Of a stretch of DNA of 64,000 bases, positions 17,035 to 26,116 are shown piece after piece. Location of the stretch: positions 3,129,501-3,193,500 of the forward strand of contig NC_019684.1 of the NCBI RefSeq assembly GCF_000316645.1, written 5' to 3'. Source of the stretch: Nostoc sp. PCC 7524 (GTDB taxonomy: Bacteria; Cyanobacteriota; Cyanobacteriia; Cyanobacteriales; Nostocaceae). The notes below the pieces were generated by a model, which made no database searches, was not told where the DNA came from, and saw only the letters and a program-made list of their open reading frames with translations. Position 1 is the stretch's first letter; each line of letters opens with the position of its first letter. The position numbers were made by a program, and so were the translations under genes.

Positions 17035-18858
17035 TTATTCATTCTCTAAAAACCTCCTAGCAACCCTCCCCCAATCAATGCGGGTATCTTGAGCATTATC
17101 TTTAAATTTACCCTCTGGCTGTTCATCTTCATATCTAGCCCATGCCATCAAGAGTAACTTTAACCCATCTAAAGAGTTAACTAACCGAGAACGCAAAGTA
17201 TCTACATCAGCTTTATCAACATCCTCTTCTAAGATTTCAACTAAGTTTTGATAAGCTGGATGATTAGTATTTAGAGTCACAATAATTGCCCCTCCTCTCG
17301 GTTTAACAGAGAAAAAAGCAGGAGTATCAAGGGGTGCTTCAACAAAAGTATATTTCAAGCCATCATCTACTGTTGTGGCGGCTAATAATTCGGCTTTTGT
17401 TTCCGTCACTCCCTCTTCTTTGAGAGTTTCTTTAATTACTTGTTTGCGTTCTTCTTTGGGTAATTTTTCATCTGCATCACTTTGACCTTTGTAACCCTGT
17501 GATTTACGCTCTTGAGTTACAGTAGTTGCAACTTTTTCAGGTTTATAAGGGTCATGGCGTTTTTCAGTGGCGGTACGAGTACCTTTTGTTTGGGCTTTGA
17601 GTAAACCACGAATAACACTCAACTGGTTATTTATTTTATCGACAATATCTAAGAGAGGTCTTTTTGGATCTTCATCTTCTTTTAACTCTTCTTTTAACTG
17701 TGTGAATGTCTTCCCATCTTCTGATAAAGATTTATTATCTATTTGCAAAAGTTCACTTAAATTACGAGCAGATTGTTTATTATTAGTTACTCCAAAAATA
17801 TCATCTAAGGCAGGGGGAAATTCAACTTCTACGCCCCACCAACGTTCTGTAGGCTCATAACCATTGACTACTCCCGTATCTAGTTCTAGTTCTCTATCTG
17901 CACGAACAATAGAAACTCCTATGTTTCTCTTAGCGTGTTGTCCATGAGGTGTGCTTCCTGGATTATTTACTCCTTCTATAAGACGTGCTTCTTCCTTAGC
18001 ATAAGAAAAGCGAACTTTAACTTCATGTTCTTGTTCTCTAAAATTAATAGTGAAAGTCGCTTCATAAGATGTATCTCCTTGCCAAGTTCCAAACATTGCT
18101 TTGTTATCAAATGGTGGAGGACAGGAGGTTTTTTCTATTAAATAACCAGGGTCATTGGGGAGGGCGTATTTCTCTAAAATCAGGCTATATAAAGCATCTA
18201 AATCAAAGGCTACCATGCGGATTTTGACATCGCCGCTATTAATGAATTTGCGATACATTCTCCCAATCACAAATTCTGAATTATCAATAATTGCTTTGCC
18301 AGTGCGCCAAATACAACGGTCGATGTTTGACCATACTACTAATGTGCCACTTTCGCCAAATTGTTGACCAATTCTTGTCCAAGTTGTGGGAATGGCTTTA
18401 GGTTTCGGTTCTGGTACTTCGGTTATCCGCCGAGTTTTAATTTCATCTAAATCTAGGTAACTATGCAGTGCATTTTCTATGCCATTTTGCCATGACCAGA
18501 CATCAACTCTCTGACATTGGGAAATAGAAGACGAAGGTAAACCCATGCCAAAACGACCGATTCCGGTGTGTTTGTCTTCATCTAAATATGTACCATTCCC
18601 AAATTGCAGGGCGAGACGTAAAACATTCGCATCCATTCCACAACCATTATCTAACACGGCGATTTGTTCAATGCGCGATCGCCTCCTCCCTTCTACCAGT
18701 TGTTTCCGTTCGCCACACAGCAGTTCTACTTGCGATGCACCTGCTTGAATGGCATTATCCATTAATTCGGCTAAGGCGTAGGCGGCGTTTTTATAACCGT
18801 TATCGCGCATGGCTTGGACTGCGAGGTGTGTGGGAACGATATCATGGGCGTTATTCAT
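17035..18858 (-). CDS. GHKL (Hsp90-like) ATPase, candidate SspH
   Basis: A 607-residue protein with an N-terminal GHKL ATPase: N-box ELMDNAIQAG (31-40), G1 DNGCGM (70-75) and G2 GRFGMGLP (101-108). The middle is like Hsp90/MutL-type domains, followed by a charged Lys/Glu-rich linker (~430-490) and a C-terminal domain. The ATG at 18858 is preceded by GGAGG and overlaps the stop codon of the helicase gene by 8 bases, so the two are translationally coupled. Similar ATPases occur in several anti-phage systems. Its place as the third gene of an ATPase/helicase/GHKL trio after an sspD-like gene fits what I recall for SspFGH; the letter assignment is inference. Confidence 0.8.
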   Translation of the reverse strand: MNNAHDIVPTHLAVQAMRDNGYKNAAYALAELMDNAIQAGASQVELLCGERKQLVEGRRRSRIEQIAVLDNGCGMDANVLRLALQFGNGTYLDEDKHTGIGRFGMGLPSSSISQCQRVDVWSWQNGIENALHSYLDLDEIKTRRITEVPEPKPKAIPTTWTRIGQQFGESGTLVVWSNIDRCIWRTGKAIIDNSEFVIGRMYRKFINSGDVKIRMVAFDLDALYSLILEKYALPNDPGYLIEKTSCPPPFDNKAMFGTWQGDTSYEATFTINFREQEHEVKVRFSYAKEEARLIEGVNNPGSTPHGQHAKRNIGVSIVRADRELELDTGVVNGYEPTERWWGVEVEFPPALDDIFGVTNNKQSARNLSELLQIDNKSLSEDGKTFTQLKEELKEDEDPKRPLLDIVDKINNQLSVIRGLLKAQTKGTRTATEKRHDPYKPEKVATTVTQERKSQGYKGQSDADEKLPKEERKQVIKETLKEEGVTETKAELLAATTVDDGLKYTFVEAPLDTPAFFSVKPRGGAIIVTLNTNHPAYQNLVEILEEDVDKADVDTLRSRLVNSLDGLKLLLMAWARYEDEQPEGKFKDNAQDTRIDWGRVARRFLENE

Positions 18859-20473
18859 GGGTTTTCCTCCAAACGTCTTCCCAATTGTGAAAGGCTGATG
18901 CAACTGAACCAAAACCAGGGAGTTGATTATCTATAACCGTGACAATTTCGGCGGTAGCATTACCCCCAGCTTTGATTCCTCTGATGGCGCGTCCTACCAT
19001 TTGGCTGTAGAGAACCAGGGATTTGGTAGGACGGGCGATAACAGCAGCACTGGTTTTAGGTGCGTCGAAACCAGTGGTTAATACGCCGTAGTTACATAAA
19101 ATCTTGGTTTGGGTTTGTTGGTCTTTAAAGCTGTGAATCAGCCGTTCTCGTTCGGATTTGGGGGTTTCCCCTGTGACAGCATCAGCATGAAAGCCACGTA
19201 AACGCAAAATGGAAGCGATGAGTTTGGCGTGTTCCACGGAGGTATTAAATACTATGATGCGTTGATGATGTGGGGCGAGGGCTTCTAGTTCTAGGATGAT
19301 GCGGAGGTTGCGTTGTTCGTCTGCGGCTAACCGATTCAGGATATATTGGGGAATATCTAAGTCTGTATGAATGCGCTTGAGGTCTTGGGGTGTGAGTTCA
19401 ATGCCGGTTTCGTAAAATAAAGAGCGATAGTTAACTTGAGCTAGGTATTGTTGATCTACGAGATAATCAATGGGGTTGTCATAACCCTCGATTTCTAAGG
19501 TAACTTTTTGGTGGGCGAAGAATTTAGCGAGTTGTGCATCGGTGTTAATATCAGCCCAAGTGCGTCCAGGTGTGGCGGTTAGTCCTAATAAGGCGGTTTT
19601 TTCGTAGGGGACGACGAGGGAATCTAAGACGAGTTTATAGGTTTCGGCTACTGCTTGATGGGCTTCGTCGATAATTACTAATGAACAACGCACACCGAGT
19701 TGATTAATAAAGCGGATACTCTTTTTGGCGGCGTTGTAGACTTTGGCTAATCCTGCTACTACTAAGCCATCTTGCGCTTGTGCTAAGTCTATCTCATGGT
19801 TGCCCCAGAAGCGGTAAGTTGAAAGGGTGCGATCGCCTAAACTGTCCCAGGCTTTTTGAAATTCTGTAACCGCTTGTTCGCATAGTTCTTCACTGTAGGC
19901 TAACCAGATTATTAATGTGGGTTCATTGTTTCTGAGATGGTCTGCAATAATATTCATTGCAGTACGGGTTTTACCTGCACCAGTAGGAAGATGAAGAAGG
20001 ACACGACGAGGTTGTTGACTCAGATAGTTTTTTACTTTGTTAGCTGCTTTGCGTTGGTGTGCAAATAAAGGATATTTGGGAGTATTTTCAATTATTGTAG
20101 GCGTTTCAATTGTACTTTCGTTTCTGGGTTTAAGTGGTATTTCAAAAAAGTTAAATAGATATTTTTTACTTTCTGAATTTCCACTTATTTTAAGTTTTTT
20201 TAATGCTTGATAAGGGTCTTTATTTTCAGGTGCTTCTAGTACAACAGCGAGAATTTTCGCTTGTTCTGGCGTGATTAAATCAAAAATTAAATCTCGTTTT
20301 TCTTTTGATAAGAGTAATTCTTCTGGGGTATGAAGGGTTAACAGAATTTCTCTGAGTTTACTAGGATGAACTAAATTAGGTTCTAGGAGTTTGAGCAGAT
20401 GAAAAGTTGCACTACCTAATAATTGCTGTAGTGTTTCTTCATCTGCTTTTGATAGTAAATCGTTGAAATTCAA
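18851..20473 (-). CDS. DEAH-box SF2 helicase, candidate SspG
   Basis: A 540-residue helicase. A ~110-residue N-terminal domain of its own kind precedes the RecA-like core: Walker A LPTGAGKTR (162-170), IIDEAH, LGLTATPGR (motif III-like), then ILCNYGVLTTGFDAP and QMVGRAIRG (motif VI). It resembles type III restriction subunit/UvrB-like helicases. No nuclease motif is evident. The start is a TTG with GGAG 11 bases upstream and an in-frame TAG two codons before it, so no earlier start is possible. The following GHKL gene overlaps it by 8 bases. Confidence 0.83.
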   Translation of the reverse strand: MNFNDLLSKADEETLQQLLGSATFHLLKLLEPNLVHPSKLREILLTLHTPEELLLSKEKRDLIFDLITPEQAKILAVVLEAPENKDPYQALKKLKISGNSESKKYLFNFFEIPLKPRNESTIETPTIIENTPKYPLFAHQRKAANKVKNYLSQQPRRVLLHLPTGAGKTRTAMNIIADHLRNNEPTLIIWLAYSEELCEQAVTEFQKAWDSLGDRTLSTYRFWGNHEIDLAQAQDGLVVAGLAKVYNAAKKSIRFINQLGVRCSLVIIDEAHQAVAETYKLVLDSLVVPYEKTALLGLTATPGRTWADINTDAQLAKFFAHQKVTLEIEGYDNPIDYLVDQQYLAQVNYRSLFYETGIELTPQDLKRIHTDLDIPQYILNRLAADEQRNLRIILELEALAPHHQRIIVFNTSVEHAKLIASILRLRGFHADAVTGETPKSERERLIHSFKDQQTQTKILCNYGVLTTGFDAPKTSAAVIARPTKSLVLYSQMVGRAIRGIKAGGNATAEIVTVIDNQLPGFGSVASAFHNWEDVWRKTHE

Positions 20474-20529
20474 CCTCTAAAATTCTCCAAATTAATGTAA
20501 TCATTATATTTAATTTGTATTAAATATAT

Positions 20530-22140
20530 TTAACCAGAAAGATATTCTAAAATTTCAGCTACTGCTGCATTTTGAATCCTTCTTGCTTTAACTTCTCCTA
20601 CACCATAAATTTTATTAATTATGTCTTGCTCGGTAACATATAAGACATCATTAATTGTATGAAATTCATTTTCTATAAGTTTACTTTTTTGCCAATCTGT
20701 TAAACTCAAATAATTAATCGATTTTTGAAGTAGACTATCAATGATTTGTTGTATCTCTGCATCAGACTCTAAGTTAATTGGGTTTGGAAGCGGAGAAAAA
20801 CTATCACTATTAGCTCCATACTCTGTAAATAAATAGTTGTCTAAGTAATCAATTATCTGATTAGAAATTTCTTTGGATTTTTCAATTGCTAAAATACAAC
20901 CTAACTTAATCTCGTAACGTGTACCTAATTGAGAATTAGTTCCCCTTATTCTTTCTCCATTTTTTCTAACAATACCTGTATATTCTAAAAGTCTTATAGC
21001 TTCTTTTACAACTTCAGGTGCATCTCTATGAATCCAGAAGTAACAGGTAGATTTATGATCGCTTATTCTACGCTCATTTTTATCTTTAGTTTTAGGGATA
21101 ACTTCTTTTTCAATAAAATTTCTTCCCCAATCAACTATATCTCGATGTCCTTTATATTTATCACCTAAACCTGAATGTTCAGCCCAAATTTCGGCAACGT
21201 AAAAGTCTTTAATATTTTTTGTTACTGTTTCCCATTTTAGATTATTACATTTATCTAAAATTCTTAGTAATATTCTTGGATTTCCACTGGCAGAATAAGC
21301 AAGAATTTTAAAATTTCCCTTTTCTTCTTCTATTTTTTTTATTTTTTCTTCACTAGCTTGTTTATAAACTATTTCCTGCATAGTAGTCAAATAGTCATTA
21401 TCTTGAATATTTCTTTCAAGACTTATTAATTTTGCATCATGAGCTATCTCAAATGAGTCCCCATAAGAAGTTACACCAGGATAAACGGCTGCATTACAAT
21501 CAATATATGGAGTTCTTAGTTTTCTGAAAAGAGAAAAAAAGTCTCTTTGTTGCTGTGGTCTGAACATATGAATAGCTTCATCGAAAAGAAAGCATATTCT
21601 TTGAATATCGTAAAATTTACATATCTTTTCAATTATTTCTAAAAAATCATCTATTTCGGGTATTTCATGAATTATTGAATTATCAAAGTTTTTATCTTTA
21701 TTTCTATAAGAATTTTCATAATATTGAGTTATATCATTAAACTTTGATGCAAGAAATTCTGTGCTGAAGCTATCACCTAAAAGCAACTTTGCATTAGGAA
21801 TATTTTCTACCCAAAATCCTTTATATACGAGTTCCCTATATAATTTTTTGCAAATTTTTGCCATCATCCAATTTGTAAATTGATGTGGATCATTTGTTTG
21901 AATCAGAGTAGCAGATGATAAGGTTAAATATATAGGTAATATTTTTTCACTATTAAAAGTATCATTTAATTCAATTTGTGCCATTCGTAATAAAAAAGTC
22001 TTGCCAGTTCCTCTACTACCTTCTAAAACAATAGGATTTGGAAGTTTTAATGCTTCAATAATTCCTCTTTCTAAGTCAGTTGATACAAAAAAATCTTTGA
22101 TTTTTTCGTCTCCTATACTTTCAGTTCTAAGGTAAAACAT
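20530..22140 (-). CDS. ORC/CDC6-like ATPase with C-terminal HhH, candidate SspF
   Basis: A 536-residue P-loop ATPase: Walker A GSRGTGKT (41-48) preceded by PNPIVLE, and a Walker B-like RICFLFDEAIHMF (~190-200). The layout suggests an ORC-type AAA+ fold. The final ~60 residues hold a helix-hairpin-helix-like element (INKIYGVGEVKARRIQNAAV), a DNA-binding motif. It is AT-rich compared with the helicase next door. It lies 56 bases upstream of that gene and 18 bases downstream of the 239-residue unknown, so all belong to one transcript. Confidence 0.75.
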   Translation of the reverse strand: MFYLRTESIGDEKIKDFFVSTDLERGIIEALKLPNPIVLEGSRGTGKTFLLRMAQIELNDTFNSEKILPIYLTLSSATLIQTNDPHQFTNWMMAKICKKLYRELVYKGFWVENIPNAKLLLGDSFSTEFLASKFNDITQYYENSYRNKDKNFDNSIIHEIPEIDDFLEIIEKICKFYDIQRICFLFDEAIHMFRPQQQRDFFSLFRKLRTPYIDCNAAVYPGVTSYGDSFEIAHDAKLISLERNIQDNDYLTTMQEIVYKQASEEKIKKIEEEKGNFKILAYSASGNPRILLRILDKCNNLKWETVTKNIKDFYVAEIWAEHSGLGDKYKGHRDIVDWGRNFIEKEVIPKTKDKNERRISDHKSTCYFWIHRDAPEVVKEAIRLLEYTGIVRKNGERIRGTNSQLGTRYEIKLGCILAIEKSKEISNQIIDYLDNYLFTEYGANSDSFSPLPNPINLESDAEIQQIIDSLLQKSINYLSLTDWQKSKLIENEFHTINDVLYVTEQDIINKIYGVGEVKARRIQNAAVAEILEYLSG

Positions 22141-22158
22141 TTTTTCTATCCTCGTAAA

Positions 22159-22878
22159 CTATAAAGGTCTTCCTAAAAGAACTCTAGTAATTTTTATGTC
22201 ATCAATACTCTGAATTAAACATTCTTCGACTTCTCTTAAATTGTCTTGGGATAAGTCTTGAGAAAATCTAATTAAGAGTGAATAAAGTATAATTTTTGAA
22301 GTGTTATCAGATAAGTTTTTCCATAAATCAAATTCTGTTTGATTGAAAACTATATGAGAGTTATTAGTTTCCCATGTATAATTACCTCCATGAACATATG
22401 CTGATAATTTCCTATAGGTTTCCTTTGCTAATTCGGCAATTAATTTGATATCATCTTTATCTTTTTGATCAGGTTCTGAACTATAAAATGCTTTTAACCA
22501 TGTAATGGAAAAAATACCAGTTTCTTGATCTGTAATTTTTGCCCATGATATATCTACTAAACCTTGTTTCCATTTGCGGAAATAAAACTCATCAGAGGAA
22601 AACAATATGCCAGATAAAGCTAGTTCTAGTACCAATCTTAGTGAAGCAAAAGCTTGTCTATAAAGCCCAGATGATACTAAAAAAGCTGAAAACTGTAACT
22701 CATATGCTACATTTTCCAAAACTTTCATTTCATTTCTCTGTACTTTCAAAAAATTAGACCATACTAATAAATCACTTGAGAAAACATGATATTTACCTAA
22801 ATCTAGCTGAGTATGTGACTGATTTATAATTGATTCTAAATTGTTGCAAATTCCTATATGATAATTTTTTAAATCCAT
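22159..22878 (-). CDS. Unknown 239-residue protein in the ssp-type operon
   Basis: Starts MDLKNYHIGICNNLESIINQ. Predicted all-helical and soluble. RQAFASLRLVLELALSGILF and a late SAYVHGGNY motif recall HEPN-like or DUF5677-type helical domains, but the match is weak and I do not assign a family. It sits between the PAPS-reductase-like gene (14 bases upstream) and the ORC-like ATPase (18 bases downstream), so it is tightly bound into the operon. Base composition is AT-rich like the ATPase gene. A regulator, adaptor or effector role are all open. Confidence 0.7.
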   Translation of the reverse strand: MDLKNYHIGICNNLESIINQSHTQLDLGKYHVFSSDLLVWSNFLKVQRNEMKVLENVAYELQFSAFLVSSGLYRQAFASLRLVLELALSGILFSSDEFYFRKWKQGLVDISWAKITDQETGIFSITWLKAFYSSEPDQKDKDDIKLIAELAKETYRKLSAYVHGGNYTWETNNSHIVFNQTEFDLWKNLSDNTSKIILYSLLIRFSQDLSQDNLREVEECLIQSIDDIKITRVLLGRPL

Positions 22879-22892
22879 AAATTATTTGAATT

Positions 22893-23693
22893 TTACAAAT
22901 GACAAACCAAACAAGGTAACTCATCATCTTCTTGATCTAAAATTTCTTCTAATGCTTCAGATAAAGGACGATTAGGAGAGGCTTTTTTCTCTTTAGCCAT
23001 TAACTTTTCATGTTGAGCAATAATTTCATCCTTGCGTGCTAGAAGCTGCAATAAACTTTCGCCATCAGTCCAAGTATAGGTACGTCCATCAGCATGATTA
23101 GATTCATACTCAACAGCCTTTTGAAATAAATCAGGATGTTCCTGCGCCAACATTACCCATTCATACTTGCGTTGGAAGAAACAGAAAAAACACCCAGAAC
23201 GACTGCGCCAGCGATAATAGTCAGGGAGTCCAATACCACTTTCTTCTAAAAGCCGAATAATATCAGCCCTAACTAAACCCCTTTCCTTAAACGGAAACAC
23301 AGGTGTAATATTCGGCTTAGTGGAGATATAACCCTCACGGTTTTCATCAGCACGGATACCAATGTAACTAATAGCCTCATCATCCCCGACAAAATCCTCC
23401 AACGGCTTAATTTTCATCTTCACCGTACACCATCGCATTTGGGGAGAAGGTAACAAACCATCATGAATCGCTAACCAATGGTCAAAACCGCGTTTATCAC
23501 TGAGATAATGAATTTTAATCCCCAAACGTGCCTTAATGCGGTCAAGATAATCGTAAGTTTCCGGTAATTCTTTATGGGTATCACAAAAAAAGTATTCCAT
23601 CTCTGGAATTTCCCTATGCAGTAACACCGCTAAAGCCGTGCTATCCTTCCCCCCAGAAAGTCCGAGTATGTGTCTAGTTTTTTTCTCCGCCAT
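22893..23693 (-). CDS. sspD: PAPS-reductase-family sulfurtransferase, SspD type
   Basis: A 266-residue PP-loop protein: LGLSGGKDSTALAV (SGGKDS, residues 13-18) binds ATP; QMRWCTVKMKIKP holds Cys89; SGCFFCFF holds Cys168/Cys171; and the C-terminus has a CxxC (LPCLVCHL). Such proteins activate a phosphate with ATP; in DNA phosphorothioation SspD/DndC does so at the DNA backbone. At ~266 residues it is the SspD-like short form, against 546 for the dndC product here. Downstream genes follow within 14-56 bases. Upstream 3.6 kb separates it from sspC-like. Confidence 0.75.
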   Translation of the reverse strand: MAEKKTRHILGLSGGKDSTALAVLLHREIPEMEYFFCDTHKELPETYDYLDRIKARLGIKIHYLSDKRGFDHWLAIHDGLLPSPQMRWCTVKMKIKPLEDFVGDDEAISYIGIRADENREGYISTKPNITPVFPFKERGLVRADIIRLLEESGIGLPDYYRWRSRSGCFFCFFQRKYEWVMLAQEHPDLFQKAVEYESNHADGRTYTWTDGESLLQLLARKDEIIAQHEKLMAKEKKASPNRPLSEALEEILDQEDDELPCLVCHL

Positions 23694-23878
23694 GCTGGTT
23701 TTTTAGTGCGCTTAGGCAACTATATTAATCATGCTAATATTTTAGCAAATGTGTAAAGATAATCTGTAGCATTTTTAAACTTATTTTAAAATTCCCTAGT
23801 AATATCACTGTTATAATTAGCCTTTTATCAACTAACTAATTAAGGTTTTATACCTCAGCACGGTTCAATTACATTTAG

Positions 23879-24063
23879 TAGGGTGTGTCAGTATAAGAAC
23901 CCCTCCCCCAACCCCTCCCCTGCAAGGAGAGGGGAGTTTTGCTCCTCATTCCTATCATCTATCCCACTATTGCTACCACCTTGAAGCAATCCTCCCCTGC
24001 AAAGAGAAGGGAGTTTTGCTCCCCATTCCCTTGTAGGGAAGGGGGTTGGGGGGTTAGGTTTTT
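23879..24063. repeat. C-rich/G-rich intergenic repeat block
   Basis: A TAGGGTGTGTCAGTATAAGA half-element, related to the GGGTGCGTCAG family, is followed by CCCCTCCCCCAACCCCTCCC, AGGAGAGGGGAGTTTTGCTC twice (once diverged), and GGGAAGGGGGTTGGGGGGTT. The C-rich start and G-rich end are complementary, so the block can fold on itself. No gene. Confidence 0.65.
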
Positions 24064-24249
24064 ATCTAAACTTATAGAGATTTGGGGAGTAGATGGTAAA
24101 GCGATCGCATTGTCAAAATCGGCAAAATAACACGATTACACGTCAAAAACATCGGCACATAAGCTAAAAAAGATTAATTTACGAGTTCTCATATTGATTT
24201 ACGACTCGTGAAGTTGATAAATAAATCGTAAATTAGATTTTGGACTCGT

Positions 24250-24372
24250 AAATTAGATTTTGGACTTGCAAAACTTGATTTACGAGTCATAAATTAGATT
24301 TTGGACTTGCAAAACTTGATTTACGACTCGTAAATTAGATTTTGAACTTGCAAAACTTGATTTACAAGTTGT
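24250..24372. repeat. 41-bp tandem repeat, three copies
   Basis: Three adjoining 41-base units (24250-24290, 24291-24331, 24332-24372), each starting AAATTAGATTTTG, then ACTTGCAAAACTTGATTTAC, and ending in a variable GAGTCAT/GACTCGT/AAGTTGT. Degenerate pieces extend upstream to ~24175. There are no unique spacers, so this is not CRISPR. Confidence 0.85.
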
Positions 24373-24412
24373 GAACCTTGAAAAGTTCTTCATAGTAAAG
24401 CAAATACTTTGA

Positions 24413-24487
24413 GATCCCCCTAAATCCCCCTTAAAAAGGGGGACTTTGATTCTTGTTCCCCCCTTTTTAAGGGGGGTTAGGGGGGAT
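24413..24487. repeat. Palindromic MITE-like element (GATCCCCC ends)
   Basis: GATCCCCCTAAATCCCCCTT..AAAAAGGGGGAC on the left mirrors GTTCCCCCCTTTTT..AAGGGGGGTTAGGGGGGATC on the right around ~10 bases. A long near-perfect hairpin, non-coding. Confidence 0.85.
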
Positions 24488-24603
24488 CAATCAGTACCTA
24501 AAATCATAGCCAACCACTTTTAAAAAATCCTCTAAACGATTACGCGATCGCACCAGTTCTTTATAATTTTAAAAACTAGAAAACTCAATAATATTCAAAT
24601 TAG

Positions 24604-25512
24604 ATGACACGGTTCATACATGACAAATTTGCCAAAGACTATCTAGAAGAACTACTAAAAGACTACGGAGAAGTCAAAGCATCAGAAAAAGTCTCAGGAG
24701 AAATCAAAGAAATAGATGTCTTCTTCACACCCAACAAACAGCAAACACCTAACTTAGAAATCCTGGGTTTACTAGGAAGATTTGCCGAAAATCCAGCCAT
24801 TATAGAACCCTTTCGCAATCCAGCATCCACCGATGAAATCTGTGATTGTATACTCAAATTATTAGAAGTCAAAGCCTCACTGCGACGAGAAGCTAAAACC
24901 AACAAAACCAAACTTCAAGACGCAGAAATTCCCCAATTATGGGTACTGACTCCCACAGTATCCGAAACTAGATTATCTAGCTTTGGAACTATCCAAAAAC
25001 CCGATTGGATATCAGGAGTACATTTTCTTCCAGATGCACTACGCACAGCCATTGTCGCCATACATCAACTACCACAAACACCCGAAACGCTATGGCTGAG
25101 GCTTTTAGGTAGAGGAAACGTACAATCCCAAGCAATTATGGAATTGCAAGCGTTACCATTAAATCATCCATACCAAAAAGCCACCCTCGAATTAGTTTAC
25201 AACCTGCGCGAAAACTTAAGAATCAATCAAGAATTAGAAACAGACGATAGGGAGTTAGTTATGCGATTAGAACCACTTTATCAAAGAGATAGAGAACAAG
25301 CTATATGGCAAGGAAAGCAAGAGGGAAGGAAAGAAGGAGAACAAGACTTAATATTACGTTTACTCAATCGCCGACTTGGGGAAATTAACCAATCATTAAT
25401 CGAGAGCATTCAAAGATTATCAATTGAACAATTAGAAAATCTAGGAGAAGCATTACTAGACTTTTCTAACATTGCTGATTTAGAAACTTGGTTAACCCAA
25501 CAACAAGAATAA
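24604..25512 (+). CDS. DUF4351 domain protein (Rpn/PDDEXK-related cyanobacterial family)
   Basis: A 302-residue protein. The N-terminal ~200 residues (MTRFIHDKFAKDYLEELLKD, EIDVFFTP, ASLRREAKTNKTK) resemble the Rpn/putative-transposase group of PD-(D/E)XK nuclease relatives common in cyanobacteria. The C-terminal ~65 residues (DLILRLLNRRLGEINQSLIE) are the DUF4351 helical domain. Catalytic competence is not clear. It is transcribed against the ssp-type genes around it, in a repeat-rich block, and looks like cargo and not part of that operon. Confidence 0.75.
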   Translation: MTRFIHDKFAKDYLEELLKDYGEVKASEKVSGEIKEIDVFFTPNKQQTPNLEILGLLGRFAENPAIIEPFRNPASTDEICDCILKLLEVKASLRREAKTNKTKLQDAEIPQLWVLTPTVSETRLSSFGTIQKPDWISGVHFLPDALRTAIVAIHQLPQTPETLWLRLLGRGNVQSQAIMELQALPLNHPYQKATLELVYNLRENLRINQELETDDRELVMRLEPLYQRDREQAIWQGKQEGRKEGEQDLILRLLNRRLGEINQSLIESIQRLSIEQLENLGEALLDFSNIADLETWLTQQQE

Positions 25513-25537
25513 ACCATCAAAAATCAAACTTAAATTG

Positions 25538-25645
25538 TAGGGTGTGTTACGGCTGTGAAAGCATTTGGAAGTGTGAGCAAATCATATCTAGCCGTAACGC
25601 ACCGTATGATGGTGGTGCGTTACGCTTTGCTTGAACGCACCCTAC
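25538..25645. repeat. Inverted-repeat element (GGGTGTGTTACGG type)
   Basis: TAGGGTGTGTTACGGCTGTG on the left is answered by inner TAGCCGTAACGCACC and outer TTGAACGCACCCTAC. Part of the left arm (GTTACGGCTGTGAAAG) recurs at ~26056-26072. It ends directly before the vapC remnant. Confidence 0.7.
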
Positions 25646-25655
25646 TTAATAATTG

Positions 25656-25739
25656 TTATCTTTCTTCATCAGGATTAAGCCAGTTTTCTACCTTTAAATT
25701 AGAAACGCGGGAAAATTCACGAACATTGGCTGTAATCGG
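25656..25739 (-). pseudogene. vapC remnant, last ~27 codons
   Basis: On the minus strand this encodes PITANVREFSRVSNLKVENW and LNPDEER before the stop. ANVREFSR matches the end of PIN toxins; the intact VapC at 16155 has THNTREFSRIDGLKYEDW. It follows the end of the Phd-like antitoxin gene with no toxin body, so an internal deletion fused the two. Confidence 0.7.
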
Positions 25740-25923
25740 CTAAGTCTTCATCCAGTGGTTCAAGAGTGGAAAGGGTTTCTAGCAGGGATTTTTTCTGAAT
25801 AGGGGAAATGATAGCGAAGTGAATACCATTTTGGATGATAGTGAGGGGTTCACCTGTTTTTTGCGCTTGGTTAATTAACTTTTGAACAGTTTCAGGCAGT
25901 TCTGCAAATGTAATTTGCTGCAT
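25717..25923 (-). CDS. Phd/YefM-like antitoxin, toxin deleted
   Basis: A 68-residue protein starting MQQITFAELPETVQKLINQA, with EPLTIIQNGIHFAIISPIQK, the beta-hairpin/helix form of small Phd-type antitoxins that pair with VapC. The end (DEDLADYSQCS) is probably altered: the frame runs into the first bases of the vapC remnant and stops there. With the toxin gone it may persist by chance or as an anti-addiction module (inference). Confidence 0.65.
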   Translation of the reverse strand: MQQITFAELPETVQKLINQAQKTGEPLTIIQNGIHFAIISPIQKKSLLETLSTLEPLDEDLADYSQCS

Positions 25924-26116
25924 AGTAGTTTATAAAGGTTAAATGCTAGAAATTTACTTTGTGTTCTTTCTTTATCATAGAGTCTATTGATAAAGTAAAT
26001 ATATAGTAGGGGAGGCAAAAAGCGGTGTGGATTTTCCTCCCGCTTTATTGCCGTTGTGTTACGGCTGTGAAAGAATTTGGGTATGTTAAAAATATATATA
26101 ACAAACTTGTGTACTA

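Noticed and set aside
24175..24372. Possible CRISPR array
   Set aside because: Units are 41 bases, directly adjoining, with no unique spacers and no cas genes in the window.
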